Source: DASZHJ01 sp963735465 (GTDB lineage Bacteria; Pseudomonadota; Alphaproteobacteria; ATCC43930; CGMCC-115725). From it: a stretch of DNA of 64,000 bases. Shown one piece after another: positions 52,914 through 62,525 of the stretch. The stretch is from positions 1,426,001 to 1,490,000 of the forward strand of contig CAVTLA010000001.1 in the NCBI GenBank assembly GCA_963735465.1. The letters run 5' to 3'. Position 1 is the stretch's first letter, and each line of letters opens with the position of its first letter. The translations under genes and the position numbers were made by a program. A model generated the notes under the pieces. It ran no database searches. It worked only from the letters and a program-made list of their open reading frames with translations, and was not told the DNA's origin.

Positions 52914-53948
52914 ATGGCCGAGCCCGAACGCGTCGTCGCCTTGTCGAAGCAGGTCGCCAAGATCGTCGACGAAAAGATCACCCTCATCAATCGCATCACC
53001 AGCGAGACGCGGATCCTTGCGCTGAACGCGCTGATCGAGGCGTCGCGCGCCGGTGACGCCGGCCGCGGCTTCGGCGTGGTGGCGACGGAAGTGAAGGCGA
53101 TCTCCGAGCGCATCACCGGGATCGCCGGCGAGCTCTCCACGGAGCTCGCGGGCTCGATCGGCGAGCTCACGGATCTCGGCGAGCTGATGGTGCAGCAGAT
53201 GCGCGGCCAGCGCCTGTCGGACCTCGCCCTCAACATGATCGAGATCATCGACCGGAACCTCTACGAGCGCTCCTGCGACGTACGCTGGTGGGCGACCGAT
53301 GGCGCGGTGGTGGCGGCGGTGGCGGGCCAGGACGCGGCGGCAGTGTCCTTCGCGTCCCAGCGCCTCGGCGTGATCCTCAACAGCTACACCGTCTATCTCG
53401 ACCTCTGGATCGCCGACGCCAGCGGCCGCGTCGTCGCCAACGGCCGGCCCGAGCGCTTCCGCTCCGTCGTCGGCTCCAGCGTCTCCGATCAGCAGTGGTT
53501 CCAGCAGGCGATGATGACGCGCTCCGGCGACGACTATGTCGCCGACGACGTCACCTCCTCGCGCCTCCTCGACAACGCCCAGGTCGCGATCTACTCCACC
53601 GCGATCCGCCGCGACGGCGCCGCCAGCGGCGCGCCGATCGGCGTCCTCGGCATCTTCTTCGACTGGCAGCCCCAGGCGGCCGCCGTCGTCAAGGGCGTGC
53701 GGCTGACCTCCGACGAGGCCGACCGGACGCGCTGCCTCCTCGTCGACGCCAAGCATCGCGTCATCGCGTCCTCCGACGGGCGCGGCGTTCTCAGCGAAAG
53801 CTTTCCCCTGGAGACCCGCGGACAGCCCACCAACTATTACTCGGGCCAGGATGGCGCCATGGTGGGATACGCGCTCACCCCCGGCTACGAGACCTACAAG
53901 GGTCTCGGCTGGTACGGCGTCATCACCCAGAGGCCACCCGCGCGGTAG
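52914..53948 (+). CDS. Membrane-free chemoreceptor-like protein: signalling tip followed by a Cache-like sensor region
   Basis: A 344-residue protein without signal peptide or membrane helix. Residues 25-62 match the hairpin tip of methyl-accepting chemotaxis proteins (ETRILALNALIEASRAGDAG, RGFGVVATEVKAI). After a short coiled-coil, about 120-340 looks like a Cache-type ligand-binding region (SYTVYLDLWIADASGRVVANG, QQWFQQAM, LLVDAKHRVIASSDG). Sensor after tip is the reverse of normal receptors, and Cache domains are usually extracytoplasmic. GGAG 5 bases before the ATG at 52914 decides the start. It may signal to a CheA/CheW array or to another partner. Confidence 0.78.
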   Translation: MAEPERVVALSKQVAKIVDEKITLINRITSETRILALNALIEASRAGDAGRGFGVVATEVKAISERITGIAGELSTELAGSIGELTDLGELMVQQMRGQRLSDLALNMIEIIDRNLYERSCDVRWWATDGAVVAAVAGQDAAAVSFASQRLGVILNSYTVYLDLWIADASGRVVANGRPERFRSVVGSSVSDQQWFQQAMMTRSGDDYVADDVTSSRLLDNAQVAIYSTAIRRDGAASGAPIGVLGIFFDWQPQAAAVVKGVRLTSDEADRTRCLLVDAKHRVIASSDGRGVLSESFPLETRGQPTNYYSGQDGAMVGYALTPGYETYKGLGWYGVITQRPPAR

Positions 53949-54009
53949 CCGCTGGCGCGCCTGCGTAGTTAGGTGGGCGCGAAATCTGCTAGAAGCATGG
54001 GCCAGCCCC

Positions 54010-54471
54010 ATGCGCACGCCCTCCCATCCTCACCAGGAGACGGTCCAGCTGTCGGCGCGGACGCGCTACTTCGCCTATGGCGGCAACATCATCGCGCCGG
54101 ACATGGCGGTGCGCTGCCCCGATGCGCGGGAGATCGGCGTCGCGACCCTTCCCGGCTGGCGCTTCTCGATCATGGGGCGCGGCTACGCCACCATCCTTCC
54201 GGATCCCGACGCCATGACGCTGGGTGTGCTCTGGTCGATCACGCCGCGCTGCCAGCAGGTGCTCGATGATTTCGAGGACATCGGCGGCGGCCTCTATCAC
54301 CACGCCACCCTGGAGATCGAGGGCGCCCCTGCCCTCGTCTACCTCGCCAGCGACACCGGGCCCGGCGAGGCACGGACCGGCTATCTCGCGGCGATCATCG
54401 CCGAGGCCGAGGCACGCGGCTTTCCCGCCGACTATATGGCGTACCTCCGCCGCTGGCTCAGCCCCGCCTGA
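54010..54471 (+). CDS. Gamma-glutamylcyclotransferase-like protein
   Basis: Small cytosolic protein, about 153 residues, of the GGCT fold. YFAYGGN (20-26) is the substrate-binding loop, and Glu89 in LDDFEDIGGGLYHH fits the catalytic glutamate. Family members release 5-oxoproline from gamma-glutamyl peptides or amines, or act on glutathione. The start is uncertain: the ATG at 54010 has no clear ribosome binding site. The gene converges with the aldolase gene and their ends overlap by 14 bp. Confidence 0.78.
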   Translation: MRTPSHPHQETVQLSARTRYFAYGGNIIAPDMAVRCPDAREIGVATLPGWRFSIMGRGYATILPDPDAMTLGVLWSITPRCQQVLDDFEDIGGGLYHHATLEIEGAPALVYLASDTGPGEARTGYLAAIIAEAEARGFPADYMAYLRRWLSPA

Positions 54472-55078
54472 GCGCCGCCGCGGCCTGCGCGAGGGCGCTG
54501 ATGCGGGCCCAGTCCCGCTCGGCCACCGCCGCCGCCGGCACCATCCAGCTCCCGCCCACCATCGGCACGTTCGGCAGGCTGAGATAGGCGTGGGCGGTTT
54601 CCGCGGTGATGCCGCCGGTGGGACAGAAGGCGATGCCGCGAAAGACCGGCGCGAAGGCGGCGAGCGTCGTGGGGCCGCCGAGGGAGGATGCCGGGAAGAA
54701 CTTCAGGAACGAGCAGCCGAGCGAACGCGCCTGCATCACCTCGGATGCGGTGGCGACGCCCGGCAGATAGGGCACGTCGCTGGCCAGCCCCGCCGCCACC
54801 AGCTCCGGCGTGAAACCGGGACTCACCAGGAAGCGGGCCCCCGCCTCAACCGCCTGCGTCACGTCTGCGGGCCGCAGCAGGGTACCGGCGCCGACCACGG
54901 CCTCGGGCACCTCGCGGACGATCGCGGCGATGGCTGCCGTCGCCGCCGCGGTGCGGAACGTGACTTCCATCAGCTTCAGCCCGCCGCGAACCAGGGCGCT
55001 CGCCAAGGGGACCGCGTCCTCGACGCGCTCGATCGCCAGGACCGGCAGCACCGCGGTGCGCTCGAATATCGCGTGCAT
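54458..55078 (-). CDS. 2-dehydro-3-deoxy-phosphogluconate (KDPG/KDPGal-type) aldolase
   Basis: Class I aldolase of 206 residues that splits a 2-keto-3-deoxy-6-phospho sugar acid into pyruvate and glyceraldehyde 3-phosphate. Glu38 and Arg42 (LMEVTFRT) and the Schiff-base Lys126 (SFLKFFPA) are conserved, as are VGAGT and PTGGI. GGAGG 5 bases before the ATG at 55078 decides the start. The KDG-type kinase gene is divergent, 86 bp away, so the two enzymes form the lower half of an Entner-Doudoroff-like sugar-acid route. Confidence 0.9.
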   Translation of the reverse strand: MHAIFERTAVLPVLAIERVEDAVPLASALVRGGLKLMEVTFRTAAATAAIAAIVREVPEAVVGAGTLLRPADVTQAVEAGARFLVSPGFTPELVAAGLASDVPYLPGVATASEVMQARSLGCSFLKFFPASSLGGPTTLAAFAPVFRGIAFCPTGGITAETAHAYLSLPNVPMVGGSWMVPAAAVAERDWARISALAQAAAALRRG

Positions 55079-55164
55079 GGCATCCTCCGCGTTGCGCCTT
55101 GACGAGCCGAGACCGGCGCCGGCAAGAGTAATCGAATGGCGCTTGCCGACCAAGAGGTGAACCC

Positions 55165-56100
55165 GTGATCAGAGTGGCATCCGTCGGCGAATGCATGCTG
55201 GAACTCACCCATCGCGACGCCGTGTCGCTGGCCCTGGGCTTTGGCGGCGATACCCTCAACACCGCGCTCTATCTCGCGCGCTGCGCGGGTGCGGCGGGCC
55301 TGGCGGTGGATTACGTGACGGCTCTCGGCACCGATCCCATGAGCGGGTCGATGGTGGCGGCGTGGCAGGCGGAGGGCATCGGCACCGATCGCGTGGCCCG
55401 TCTCGCCGACCGGTTGCCCGGCCTCTATCTCATCCGTACCGGCGACTCGGGCGAGCGGCGGTTCTTCTATTGGCGGGGCGAGGCGGCGGTGCGGGCGCTC
55501 TTCCGCGGGCCGGAGAGCGAGCACCTGCTGGCGGCGCTGCCGGGCTACGACGCGATCTATTTCTCCGGCATCACCCTGGCGGTGCTGGCACCCAAGGCGC
55601 GCAAGCGCTTTCGCGCCGCGCTCGGTGAGGCCCGGGCGGACGGGCGGCAGGTCGTCTTCGACAGCAACTTCCGCCCCACGCTCTGGCCTGATCGCGGCGA
55701 GGCGCATCGGGTCTTCGCCGAGTTCCTGGCGACCGTCACCCTGGCACTGCCGACCTTCGAGGACGAGCAGGCGCTCTTCGGCGATGTCGATCCCGAGGCC
55801 ACGGCACGGCGCTATCGGGCCGCCGGTGTCGGCGAGGTGGTGGTGAAGCATGGCGGCCAGGGTTGTCTCGTGCTGGTGGGCGAGACGTCCCGCTCCGTTC
55901 CGGTTCCCGCTCCCGTGGCGCCGGTCGATACGACGGCTGCCGGCGATTCCTTCAATGCCGGCTATCTTGCGGCGCGACTTCTGGGAGCCGATCCCATCCG
56001 CGCCGCCGGCGCCGGCCACGGACTTGCCGGCGCCGTCATCCGTCATCAGGGTGCGATCATCCCCCGCGCCGCCACCCCAACCCTCAGGGAACTCCTATGA
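55165..56100 (+). CDS. PfkB-family sugar kinase, 2-keto-3-deoxygluconate kinase-like
   Basis: Ribokinase-fold kinase of 311 residues. The N-terminal GECMLELTHRD with GFGGDTLNTALYLAR is typical of KdgK, and TTAAGDSFNAGY carries the catalytic base Asp261. It is predicted to phosphorylate 2-keto-3-deoxygluconate or -galactonate made by the dehydratase, feeding the aldolase coded divergently. The start is GTG with AGAGG about 8 bases upstream. Its stop overlaps the next gene by 4 bp (ATGA). Confidence 0.9.
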   Translation: MIRVASVGECMLELTHRDAVSLALGFGGDTLNTALYLARCAGAAGLAVDYVTALGTDPMSGSMVAAWQAEGIGTDRVARLADRLPGLYLIRTGDSGERRFFYWRGEAAVRALFRGPESEHLLAALPGYDAIYFSGITLAVLAPKARKRFRAALGEARADGRQVVFDSNFRPTLWPDRGEAHRVFAEFLATVTLALPTFEDEQALFGDVDPEATARRYRAAGVGEVVVKHGGQGCLVLVGETSRSVPVPAPVAPVDTTAAGDSFNAGYLAARLLGADPIRAAGAGHGLAGAVIRHQGAIIPRAATPTLRELL

Positions 56101-57011
56101 CCAAGCCAGAGATCGCCGTTCTCGGCACCGGGCTGATGGGGGGCCCGATGGCCGCCAATCTCCTGAAGGCCGGCTTTGCCGTGACCGCGTGGAACCGAAC
56201 CCTGGCCAAGGCCGAGGCGCTGGCGCCGCTCGGCGCCAAGGTGGCGCCCTTCGCCGCCGCGGCGGCGAAGGGCGCCGACATCGTCATCACCATGCTGGAG
56301 AACGGCTCGGTGGTGGAGGATGTCCTCTTCGGCGACGGCGGAGTTGCCGCGGCCCTGCGGCGCGGCGGCCTCGTCATCGACATGAGCTCGATCGAGCCGA
56401 GCCGGGCGCGCGACCATGCGGCCCGGCTGGAGAAGCTCGGCATCGGCTATCTCGACGCGCCCGTGAGCGGCGGCACCGGCGGCGCGCGGGATGCGACGCT
56501 GGCGATCATGGCAGGCGGCAGCGCCGCCGATTTCGAGCGGGCGACGTCGGTGTTCCGGGCGATGGGACGACCGACCCATGTGGGGCCGGCGGGGTCGGGC
56601 CAGCTGGCCAAGCTCTGCAACCAGACCATCGTCTCCGTCACCGTGAGCGTCGTCGCCGAGGCGCTGCTGCTGGCGGCGGCGGGTGGCGCCGATCCCGCGG
56701 CGGTGCGCCAGGCCATGAGCGGCGGCTATGCCGACAGCAAGGTGCTGCAGGTTCAAGGACAGCAGATGCTGGACCGCAACTTCCTGCCGCGCGGACCGGC
56801 GCGGATGGTGCTCAAGGACAGCAAGAACATCCTCGATACCGCCCGCGAGCTCGGCCTCACGATGCCGATGGCGACATGCGCCAGCGACCTCTTCAACGGC
56901 CTCGCCGCCCACGGCGGCACCAACTACGACCACACCGCGATATTGCTGGAGCTCGAGCGCATGAATCCCGGCAAGCGCGTCGGCACCAAGCCGGATCAGC
57001 TGCCCAGCTGA
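56097..57011 (+). CDS. NAD(P)-dependent beta-hydroxyacid dehydrogenase (GarR/HIBADH family), second copy
   Basis: A 304-residue member of the tartronate-semialdehyde reductase/3-hydroxyisobutyrate dehydrogenase family. GTGLMGGPMA (10-19), DAPVSGGTGGARD and the catalytic lysine in SGQLAKLCNQ are present. Coupling to the kinase by an ATGA overlap suggests a role in the same sugar-acid route, for example reduction of tartronate semialdehyde. It differs clearly from the family member at 8764-9630. The stop directly abuts the stop of the converging hydroxyacid dehydrogenase gene. Confidence 0.88.
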   Translation: MTKPEIAVLGTGLMGGPMAANLLKAGFAVTAWNRTLAKAEALAPLGAKVAPFAAAAAKGADIVITMLENGSVVEDVLFGDGGVAAALRRGGLVIDMSSIEPSRARDHAARLEKLGIGYLDAPVSGGTGGARDATLAIMAGGSAADFERATSVFRAMGRPTHVGPAGSGQLAKLCNQTIVSVTVSVVAEALLLAAAGGADPAAVRQAMSGGYADSKVLQVQGQQMLDRNFLPRGPARMVLKDSKNILDTARELGLTMPMATCASDLFNGLAAHGGTNYDHTAILLELERMNPGKRVGTKPDQLPS

Positions 57012-57950
57012 TCACACCACGGGGGTGAGCAGCGGCTTGCCCGCGAAGTGGGCCTTGAGGTTGTCCACCACGAGCTGACCCATCGCGGCACGGATCTCGT
57101 CGGTGGCGCTGCCCTGATGCGGCTGCAGCACCACGTTCGACATCGTCAGCAGCTCCTCCGGCACCTTGGGCTCGGCGGCGAAGACGTCGAGGGCGGCGGC
57201 GCCCAGCGTGCCGTCCTTCAGCGCCTTGACCAGGGCCACCTCGTCGACGACGGAGCCGCGGGAGATGTTGATGAGGGTGCCTTCGGGTCCCAGTGCCTGC
57301 AGCACCTCGGCGGTGACGAGATGCTTCGTCTCCGGCCCGCCCGGCACGATCAGCATGAGGTAGTCGACATCAGCGGCCATTTTCTTGATGTCGCTGTAAT
57401 AGGCGTAGGGCACCTGGGAATTCTTGTGGCGGCCGTAGTAGACGACCTTGATGCCGAAGGCCTCGGCGCGCTTGGCGACCGCCTGGCCGATGCGGCCGAG
57501 GCCGGCGATGCCGAGGGTGCGGCCGCCCACGTGCTGGCAAAGGTGATAATTGCCCTTGAGCCATTTACCCTCGCGCACGAAGCGGTCGGCTTGGGGAATC
57601 TGCCGCGCCGCTGACAGCAGCAGCACCATGCCGAGGTCCGCGACGCATTCTGTCAGCACGTCGGGCGTGTTGGTGACGGTGATCTTGCGCTCCTTGGCGG
57701 CCTTGAGATCGATGGCATCCACGCCGACGCCGAAGCATGCGATGATCTCGGTCTTCGGCAGGGCATCCATCAGCTCGGCCTTGGCGCCGACCGCCCCCAT
57801 GGTGGAGATGGCGCGCACGCGGTCGCGGACGTCCCGGAGCAGCGCGCCCTGGTCCTTGGCTTCGTACAGCCGATGGACCGTATAGGCCTCGTCCAGCTGC
57901 TTCATGGTTCCGTCATAGAGCGAGCAGGCGAGCAGAATCTCCGGCTTCAT
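57012..57950 (-). CDS. D-isomer-specific 2-hydroxyacid dehydrogenase (glyoxylate/hydroxypyruvate or 2-ketogluconate reductase-like)
   Basis: NAD(P)-dependent reductase of 312 residues. The cofactor motif GLGRIGQAVAKR follows HVGGRTLGIA, and the active-site Arg, Glu and His are in NISRGSVVDE, DVFAAEPKVPEELL and LQPHQGSAT. Reduction of glyoxylate, hydroxypyruvate or a 2-keto sugar acid fits the context. GGAGAGGA upstream of the ATG at 57950 supports the start. A weak promoter (TTGACT at 58007-58002, minus) lies upstream in the 157-bp gap to the divergent aldolase gene. Confidence 0.9.
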   Translation of the reverse strand: MKPEILLACSLYDGTMKQLDEAYTVHRLYEAKDQGALLRDVRDRVRAISTMGAVGAKAELMDALPKTEIIACFGVGVDAIDLKAAKERKITVTNTPDVLTECVADLGMVLLLSAARQIPQADRFVREGKWLKGNYHLCQHVGGRTLGIAGLGRIGQAVAKRAEAFGIKVVYYGRHKNSQVPYAYYSDIKKMAADVDYLMLIVPGGPETKHLVTAEVLQALGPEGTLINISRGSVVDEVALVKALKDGTLGAAALDVFAAEPKVPEELLTMSNVVLQPHQGSATDEIRAAMGQLVVDNLKAHFAGKPLLTPVV

Positions 57951-58107
57951 GGCATTTCCTCTCCAATGATTGCGGCCAAGATTGCAGAGGCGGTCGGCCG
58001 CAGTCAAACGAAGCCTGCTGCCCACTTTCCGGGCGTTGCGCAAAGCACCGCCGTAGCCGAATATCGCGGGAATTCCGGCCAATGGCACCCGGCGATGGAG
58101 ACAAGGC

Positions 58108-58866
58108 ATGGCACGCTCATTACCCCAGCAGCGCTCGAACATGGATCCGGCGTGGCAGGCGCGGGTCGATTTGGCGGCGGCGTTCCGGGTCGCGGCGCGC
58201 TATGGTTACCACGAGGGGATTTGCAATCACTTCAGCCTCGCGGTGCCCGGCGAGACTGATCGCTTCCTCCTCAATCCCTGGGGCAAGCACTGGTCGGAGA
58301 TCCGCGCCAGCGATCTCGTGGTGGTGAATTCCGCCGGCGAGCTGATCTCCGGCAGCGAGCCGCCGGAGCCCACCGCCTTCTACATCCATTCCCGCATCCA
58401 CCACGGCAATCCCAAGGCGAGCTGCGTGCTGCACACCCACATGCCGCACGCGACGGCGCTCACCCTGATTCAGAACGGCCGCCTGGAATGGATCGGGCAG
58501 ACCGCGATCCGCTTCTACGGGCAGGTCGCCTACTACGACGACTACAACGGGCTGGTGCTCGATGACACCGAGGGCGATCGCATCTGCGGCGCGCTCGGCG
58601 ACAAGCGCATCCTGTTCCTCGCCAATCACGGCGTGATCGTCGTCGGCGAGACCGTCGCCCGCGCCTTCGACGATCTCTACTACCTCGAGCGCGCCTGCCA
58701 GCTCCAGGTGCTGGCGATGCAGACCGGGCGACCGCTGCGGCAGATCAGCAAGGAATCCCTGGAGCACACGGTGCAACAGCGCAAGCGCGACGTCGGCGCC
58801 GTGCCGCTGCACCTCGCCGCCCTGAAGCGGATGCTGGATCGCACCGAGCCCGACTACGCCGAGTAG
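58108..58866 (+). CDS. Class II aldolase/adducin family protein
   Basis: Zinc-dependent aldolase or epimerase fold, 252 residues. The substrate region EGICNHFSLAVPG, the metal ligands His109 and His111 in VLHTHMPHA and a later histidine in FLANHGVIVVG are present. Family members include fuculose/rhamnulose-phosphate aldolases, ribulose-phosphate epimerases and decarboxylases such as OtnC; the substrate is not decided here. GGAGACAAGGC precedes the ATG. It ends 32 bp before the converging ABC permease gene. Confidence 0.85.
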   Translation: MARSLPQQRSNMDPAWQARVDLAAAFRVAARYGYHEGICNHFSLAVPGETDRFLLNPWGKHWSEIRASDLVVVNSAGELISGSEPPEPTAFYIHSRIHHGNPKASCVLHTHMPHATALTLIQNGRLEWIGQTAIRFYGQVAYYDDYNGLVLDDTEGDRICGALGDKRILFLANHGVIVVGETVARAFDDLYYLERACQLQVLAMQTGRPLRQISKESLEHTVQQRKRDVGAVPLHLAALKRMLDRTEPDYAE

Positions 58867-58898
58867 GCGCGCCGCGCACGTTTTCCGTCTCCAGGCGC

Positions 58899-59807
58899 CT
58901 AGCGACCGCGGAGCTTAGGATCGAGGGCGTCGCGGAGCGCGTCGCCGAACAGGCTGATGCCGAACACCGTGAGCGCGATGGCGAGGCCTGGAAAGATCGC
59001 GATCCATGGCGCCGTCGAGGCGTATTCCTCGGCGCCCCCCTGCAGCATCAGGCCCCACGCCGGCGTCGGCTCCTGCACGCCGAGGCCGAGGTAGGAGAGT
59101 GACGCCTCCGCCAGGATCGCCTGGCCGACGAAGGCGGTGATCACGATCAAGAACGGAGCCATGACGTTGGGGATCATGTGGCGCAGGATGATTCGCCAGT
59201 GGCCGAAGCCGCAGGCGCGCGCCGCGTCGACATAGGGCACCTCGCGGATCGCCAGCGCGCTCGAGCGCACCACCCGCGCGCAGCGCGGAATCAACGGGAT
59301 GGTGATGGCGATGATCACGTTGTGCACGCCGGTGCCGAAGATCGAAACCACCGCGAGAGCGAGGATGATCAGCGGAAACGCCATGATCACGTCAAGGATG
59401 CGCTGGAAAATGAGATCGATGCGGCCGCCGAAATAGGCGCTGCCGACGCCAAGCACCAGGCCCGCGAAGCCGCCGACGAAAGCGCAGGTAAATCCGACGA
59501 TCATCGCGGTCTGGGCGCCGAACAAGATACGCGAGAGCAGGTCGCGGCCGAACTGATCGGTGCCCAGCCAGTGCGCCCAGCTCGGCGCCTCGGTCATGGC
59601 GCCGAAATCGTTGGAGGTGGGGTCGTAGGGCGCAAGCCAGGGGGCGGCGACGGCGGCGAGCGCCATCAGCAGCACCAGGATCATGCCGAAGGTGCCGAGC
59701 AGCTCGCTCACGCAGAACCCCAGCACGTGCTGCAGCAAGGTGCGCCGGAGGTCCCGCCCGTCGTCGGCGACAGCGGAAGCGGTGTCAATGGGTGCGGCGC
59801 TGGACAT
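58899..59807 (-). CDS. Oligopeptide/nickel-type ABC transporter permease (DppC-like)
   Basis: Inner-membrane permease of 302 residues with six predicted helices. The N-terminal OppC_N region is present (PWLAPYDPTSNDFG, WLGTDQFGRDLLSRILFGA), and the EAA loop is DAARACGFGHWRIILRHMIPN. It forms the membrane channel with the DppB-like protein coded 15 bp upstream. It is the last gene of the importer operon. Confidence 0.92.
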   Translation of the reverse strand: MSSAAPIDTASAVADDGRDLRRTLLQHVLGFCVSELLGTFGMILVLLMALAAVAAPWLAPYDPTSNDFGAMTEAPSWAHWLGTDQFGRDLLSRILFGAQTAMIVGFTCAFVGGFAGLVLGVGSAYFGGRIDLIFQRILDVIMAFPLIILALAVVSIFGTGVHNVIIAITIPLIPRCARVVRSSALAIREVPYVDAARACGFGHWRIILRHMIPNVMAPFLIVITAFVGQAILAEASLSYLGLGVQEPTPAWGLMLQGGAEEYASTAPWIAIFPGLAIALTVFGISLFGDALRDALDPKLRGR

Positions 59808-59822
59808 CGGCGGGAACTCCGG

Positions 59823-60797
<975 letters not shown>

Positions 60798-60866
60798 GCC
60801 ATCCGATGCGGAAAACCGGCGCGGATGCCCGCCCGCTCTCGCGAACGGGCATCCGCGGCCGCGTCG

Positions 60867-62480
60867 CTACTTATCCAGCCAAACGTTCGCGAGATCCTGG
60901 TTGATGTAGTGGCTCGGGCTGATCTTCCAGCCCTTGACGTAGGACCGGTAGGGAATGACCCGGTACCACCACGGCGTCATGATCATGTGCGTCTCGGTGT
61001 CGAGCACGTAGGTCTCGAAGTCGCGCATCTCGGACCGCACTTTCTTGAGATCGGTCTCGTGCAGCATCTTCTGATACATGTCGATCTCTTTCTGGTCCTC
61101 GTAATTCCCGTAGTTCTCCGTATAGACCGTGTGCGGCAGGAACTTGCCGACGTCCAGCAGGGGATTGACGACGCCCTGGCAGTTGAAGTCGAGGGTCACG
61201 TCGAAGTCGTTATTCCGGAGCGCCTCGAAGAACGGCCCGGTCGGCAGCACCCTCTGCGTCACCTTGAGCCCGATCTTGCTCCATTCGTCGATCAGCCAGG
61301 TCGCGACGTACTTGTAGGGCTGGTCGACGTTGCGGTTCAGAAGCACGAAGGTGATCCCTTCTGCTCCCGCCTCCTTGAGGAGCCGCTTGGCCTCGGCCCG
61401 CGACTTGTCGATGTCGGGCCAGAACCCGGCGATCTTCTCGAGCTCGGCCTTGGTCGCCGCCAGCGGCGAGCCCGGGAAGACGATGCCGCCGACGGTGTTC
61501 ACGTTGGCGATCTTCGAGAGCGCCGGCGCGTCGTGCCAAGCGTCGATGGCGAGCGCGAGGGCGCGGCGCACGCGGGCGTCATCGAACGGCTTCTTCTTGT
61601 GGTTCGGCGTCACCAGGTTGCCGCAGTTCCAGTCGCTCTTCTGCACGGTGATCTTGTCGCCGAGCTCCTTCTCGAGCTGATCCACCGCCGAGGGCGGCAG
61701 GCCGCGGAACTCCATCGCCGCGCGGTCGGCGCGGATGGCGTCGACGCGCACCGCCTGCTTGGCGGCGAAGATGCCGAGGAAGCCGTCGAGATAGGGCTCT
61801 CCCTTGTGATAGTAGTCGGGGTTGCGCACGCCCTTGATCGACTGGCCGGCCTCATAGCCGTCGAACTTGAACGGCCCGGAGCCCATGATGTTCTTCTCGT
61901 ACCAGTGCGGGTCCTTGTCGAGGATCTCTTTCTTGTAGATCCAGGCATAGGGATCGGCGAGCGCCGGCAGAAAGGCGGTGGTCGCGTATTTGAGCCGGAA
62001 GACCACCGTGGTGGGATCGGTCGCCTCGACTTTGTCAACCATGACGAAGTAGCTCTCGCGGGCGCTGGAGACGCCCTCCGGCGGATGCACGATCTCCTGC
62101 CAGCTCGCGGCCACGTCGGCGGCGGTGAGCGGTGATCCGTCATGGAACTTCACGCCCTGGCGGATCTTGAAGGTATAGATCAGGCCGTCGTCGGCCGGTT
62201 TCGGCATCGAGGTGCAGAGATCGCAGACGAAGTCCGTGGTCGAGGACGGGTTGTCGGGATTGGCGCGGATCAGCACGCTGTAGAAGGGCGCCGCCGCGTG
62301 CACGGTGGCGTAAGTGGTCTCGCGATGGCCGTCGAAGCTCGGCGGTGCGTCCGCCGGGATCATGTAGGTGAGGATGCCGCCACGTTTTGGCGTCTCGCCA
62401 GCTCCCGCGGGCGCCGCCGCGATCGCCGTCGCGGCGATGACTCCCAGGCCGGCTGCCAGTAGCTGCTTTACCGTATTCAT
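60867..62480 (-). CDS. Extracytoplasmic solute-binding protein, family 5 (oligopeptide/nickel type)
   Basis: Periplasmic binding protein of 537 residues with a signal peptide (about 1-28, cleavage near GAGET). SBP_bac_5 features are GGILTYMIPADAP, IYTFKIRQGVKFHDGSPLTAADV and a long lobe II. The ligand class (peptides, glutathione, opines, metals) is not fixed by sequence. The gene lies between the ATPase and permease genes, so transcription order is D-F-binding protein-B-C, which is less common than binding protein first. Confidence 0.92.
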   Translation of the reverse strand: MNTVKQLLAAGLGVIAATAIAAAPAGAGETPKRGGILTYMIPADAPPSFDGHRETTYATVHAAAPFYSVLIRANPDNPSSTTDFVCDLCTSMPKPADDGLIYTFKIRQGVKFHDGSPLTAADVAASWQEIVHPPEGVSSARESYFVMVDKVEATDPTTVVFRLKYATTAFLPALADPYAWIYKKEILDKDPHWYEKNIMGSGPFKFDGYEAGQSIKGVRNPDYYHKGEPYLDGFLGIFAAKQAVRVDAIRADRAAMEFRGLPPSAVDQLEKELGDKITVQKSDWNCGNLVTPNHKKKPFDDARVRRALALAIDAWHDAPALSKIANVNTVGGIVFPGSPLAATKAELEKIAGFWPDIDKSRAEAKRLLKEAGAEGITFVLLNRNVDQPYKYVATWLIDEWSKIGLKVTQRVLPTGPFFEALRNNDFDVTLDFNCQGVVNPLLDVGKFLPHTVYTENYGNYEDQKEIDMYQKMLHETDLKKVRSEMRDFETYVLDTETHMIMTPWWYRVIPYRSYVKGWKISPSHYINQDLANVWLDK

Positions 62481-62525
62481 CGCCCAAGCCTCCCATCGTT
62501 TGTTATGGATTGACGCGACAGCTCC

